Positions 19,240 through 20,000 of a stretch of 20,000 bases of DNA are shown here, piece by piece. The stretch comes from Trachelipus rathkii (lineage: Eukaryota > Arthropoda > Malacostraca > Isopoda > Trachelipodidae): assembly GCA_015478945.1 (NCBI GenBank), contig JABUQX010028277.1:1-20000 (forward strand), given 5' to 3'. The notes under the pieces were generated by a model. That model was not told the origin of the DNA, did no database searches, and worked only from the letters and a program-made list of their open reading frames with translations. Numbering within the stretch: position 1 is the first letter of the stretch; every line of letters begins with the position of its first letter. The position numbers and the translations under genes were made by a program.

Positions 19240-20000
19240 AATGACCAGGTTTCCATTCCTTCTTCAGCTAACATATTTTCTTCCTCATTCTTCCTATCTA
19301 AACAACTAAATCTTTCTTCCTCATAATCCATGGTCCGATCGTGCTTATTCATCTGGCAATTCAGGCTAGAGGACAGTGCCTATCGGGTGTTGGAAAAATT
19401 CTGGTTCTCCTATCACTCTCACTAATTTTCATTCAGCTTAGAAATCTTTGCAGGGATACTCTTCGCGAGCAAAAGCTGGCTTTCATCAAAGGAAAATGCG
19501 CTAACCTCCTTGGTTCTCCTACTAACAAATCTTTCATCTCTAGCAAATTCTGTAAACTGCCTATTCTCCTCTTATTCGATCTGCATCATTGATGTTTGCT
19601 AATTCTCCACTGAAGGCTAATATCTGCTCGGCCCTCGCTCAAACTATATCTCTATGTTCAATATAGCACTTTCCCTCCCTCAGTATGTTGGAAAGCTTCA
19701 CACAATGATACACAAAAACATATCATCCGAAAAGGAAGCCGCTCACTGATCCTAACTATCGCCCTGTAGCTCTTATTCTATTTCTATCTAAGATCTTTGA
19801 ACACCTTCTCAAACTGCACTTTTTAGATCATTTGGAAACTCACTCCGATCGCCAGTACGGCTCTCGTTGCACAAGTCTACTGGTGATATATATTCCTATG
19901 TAACCGATTTATGTTTTTCGCTCTTAGGAACTCCGGGGAGAACTTCGCGGTAGTGTTTGCTTGACTAATCCAAAGCATTTGACCCGAGATATGGCACGCG
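19240..20000 (+). pseudogene. CR1/Jockey-type LINE, region from linker into reverse transcriptase, runs off the window
   Basis: In order, the frames show: a WSDRAYS segment near 19333; the linker RNLCRDTLREQKLAFIKGKC followed by ANLLGSPTNKSF (about 19439-19536); a region corresponding to the approach to the RT (ANSPLKAN, 19599-19622); DPNYRPVALI at 19748-19777; and SKIFEHLLKLHFLDHLETHS (19787-19846), with RQYGSRC after it. These are the standard first RT blocks of CR1/Jockey elements. The motif A region at about 19950-19988 is shifted; it reads like F-SKAFD with added bases. Several stops and shifts are present. The family differs from the LINE copies A-D. Motifs B and C would lie outside the window. 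Confidence 0.82.

Noticed and set aside
1..20000. CRISPR arrays, bacterial operons, rRNA genes or host coding genes
   Set aside because: No regularly spaced repeats with unique spacers, no ribosome-binding or operon layout, no rRNA-like conserved blocks and no open frame resembling a cellular gene were seen.

Overview
The window is eukaryotic repeat DNA with no host gene that I can recognise. It is packed with broken transposable elements joined by long (TA)n tracts, plus (GA)n/(CT)n and (AAT)n microsatellites. The mix of non-LTR retrotransposons (LINEs), a mariner-type element with long terminal repeats, hAT pieces and very dense simple repeats suggests an arthropod, most plausibly a decapod crustacean. 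That assignment is inference from style only. Coding frames are broken mainly by one-base insertions and deletions, in coding and non-coding parts alike. This fits uncorrected long-read sequence at least as well as ordinary decay.

The dominant feature is a giant imperfect inverted repeat. Bases 1 to about 8849 recur as their reverse complement from about 9134 to 18400, with the axis near 8990 inside a (TA)n tract of about 280 bp. From the left edge to the axis the order is: LINE copy A (minus), (TA)n, a mariner-type element (plus), (TA)n/(GA)n, a solo hAT-like end, a small block resembling a LINE 3' end (minus), (TA)n, LINE copy B (plus), and the 3' end of a hAT transposon. The right arm has the same list mirrored: hAT 3' end (minus), LINE copy C (minus), (TA)n, the small block (plus), the hAT-like end, (CT)n/(TA)n, mariner (minus), (TA)n, LINE copy D (plus). 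Four copies of one LINE family therefore lie in alternating orientation (-,+,-,+). The arms may be a real palindrome or an assembly/read fold-back. Local patches where the arms truly differ argue against a simple fold-back of one read.

The LINE family encodes an AP-type endonuclease followed by a reverse transcriptase (FMDFAQAYD and YADD motifs). It ends about 200 bp after its stop codon with a short hairpin, a GAAA-rich stretch and (TA)n. The mariner-type element has terminal inverted repeats of about 124 bp and lies inside (TA)n. Its DDE triad can be traced with 41 residues between the second and third acidic positions. The hAT piece keeps only the last ~35 codons of the transposase, its 3' untranslated region and one terminal repeat. 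The two hAT ends face each other across the palindrome axis.

Beyond 18400 the sequence leaves the palindrome. It holds about 420 bp of (TA)n, a short unidentified stretch, an (AAT)n microsatellite, a fragment of a second LINE carrying an FADD catalytic motif, and the middle part of a CR1/Jockey-type LINE that runs off the right edge. The elements do not act together as a system. What they show is nested insertion, microsatellite association and a large inverted duplication.
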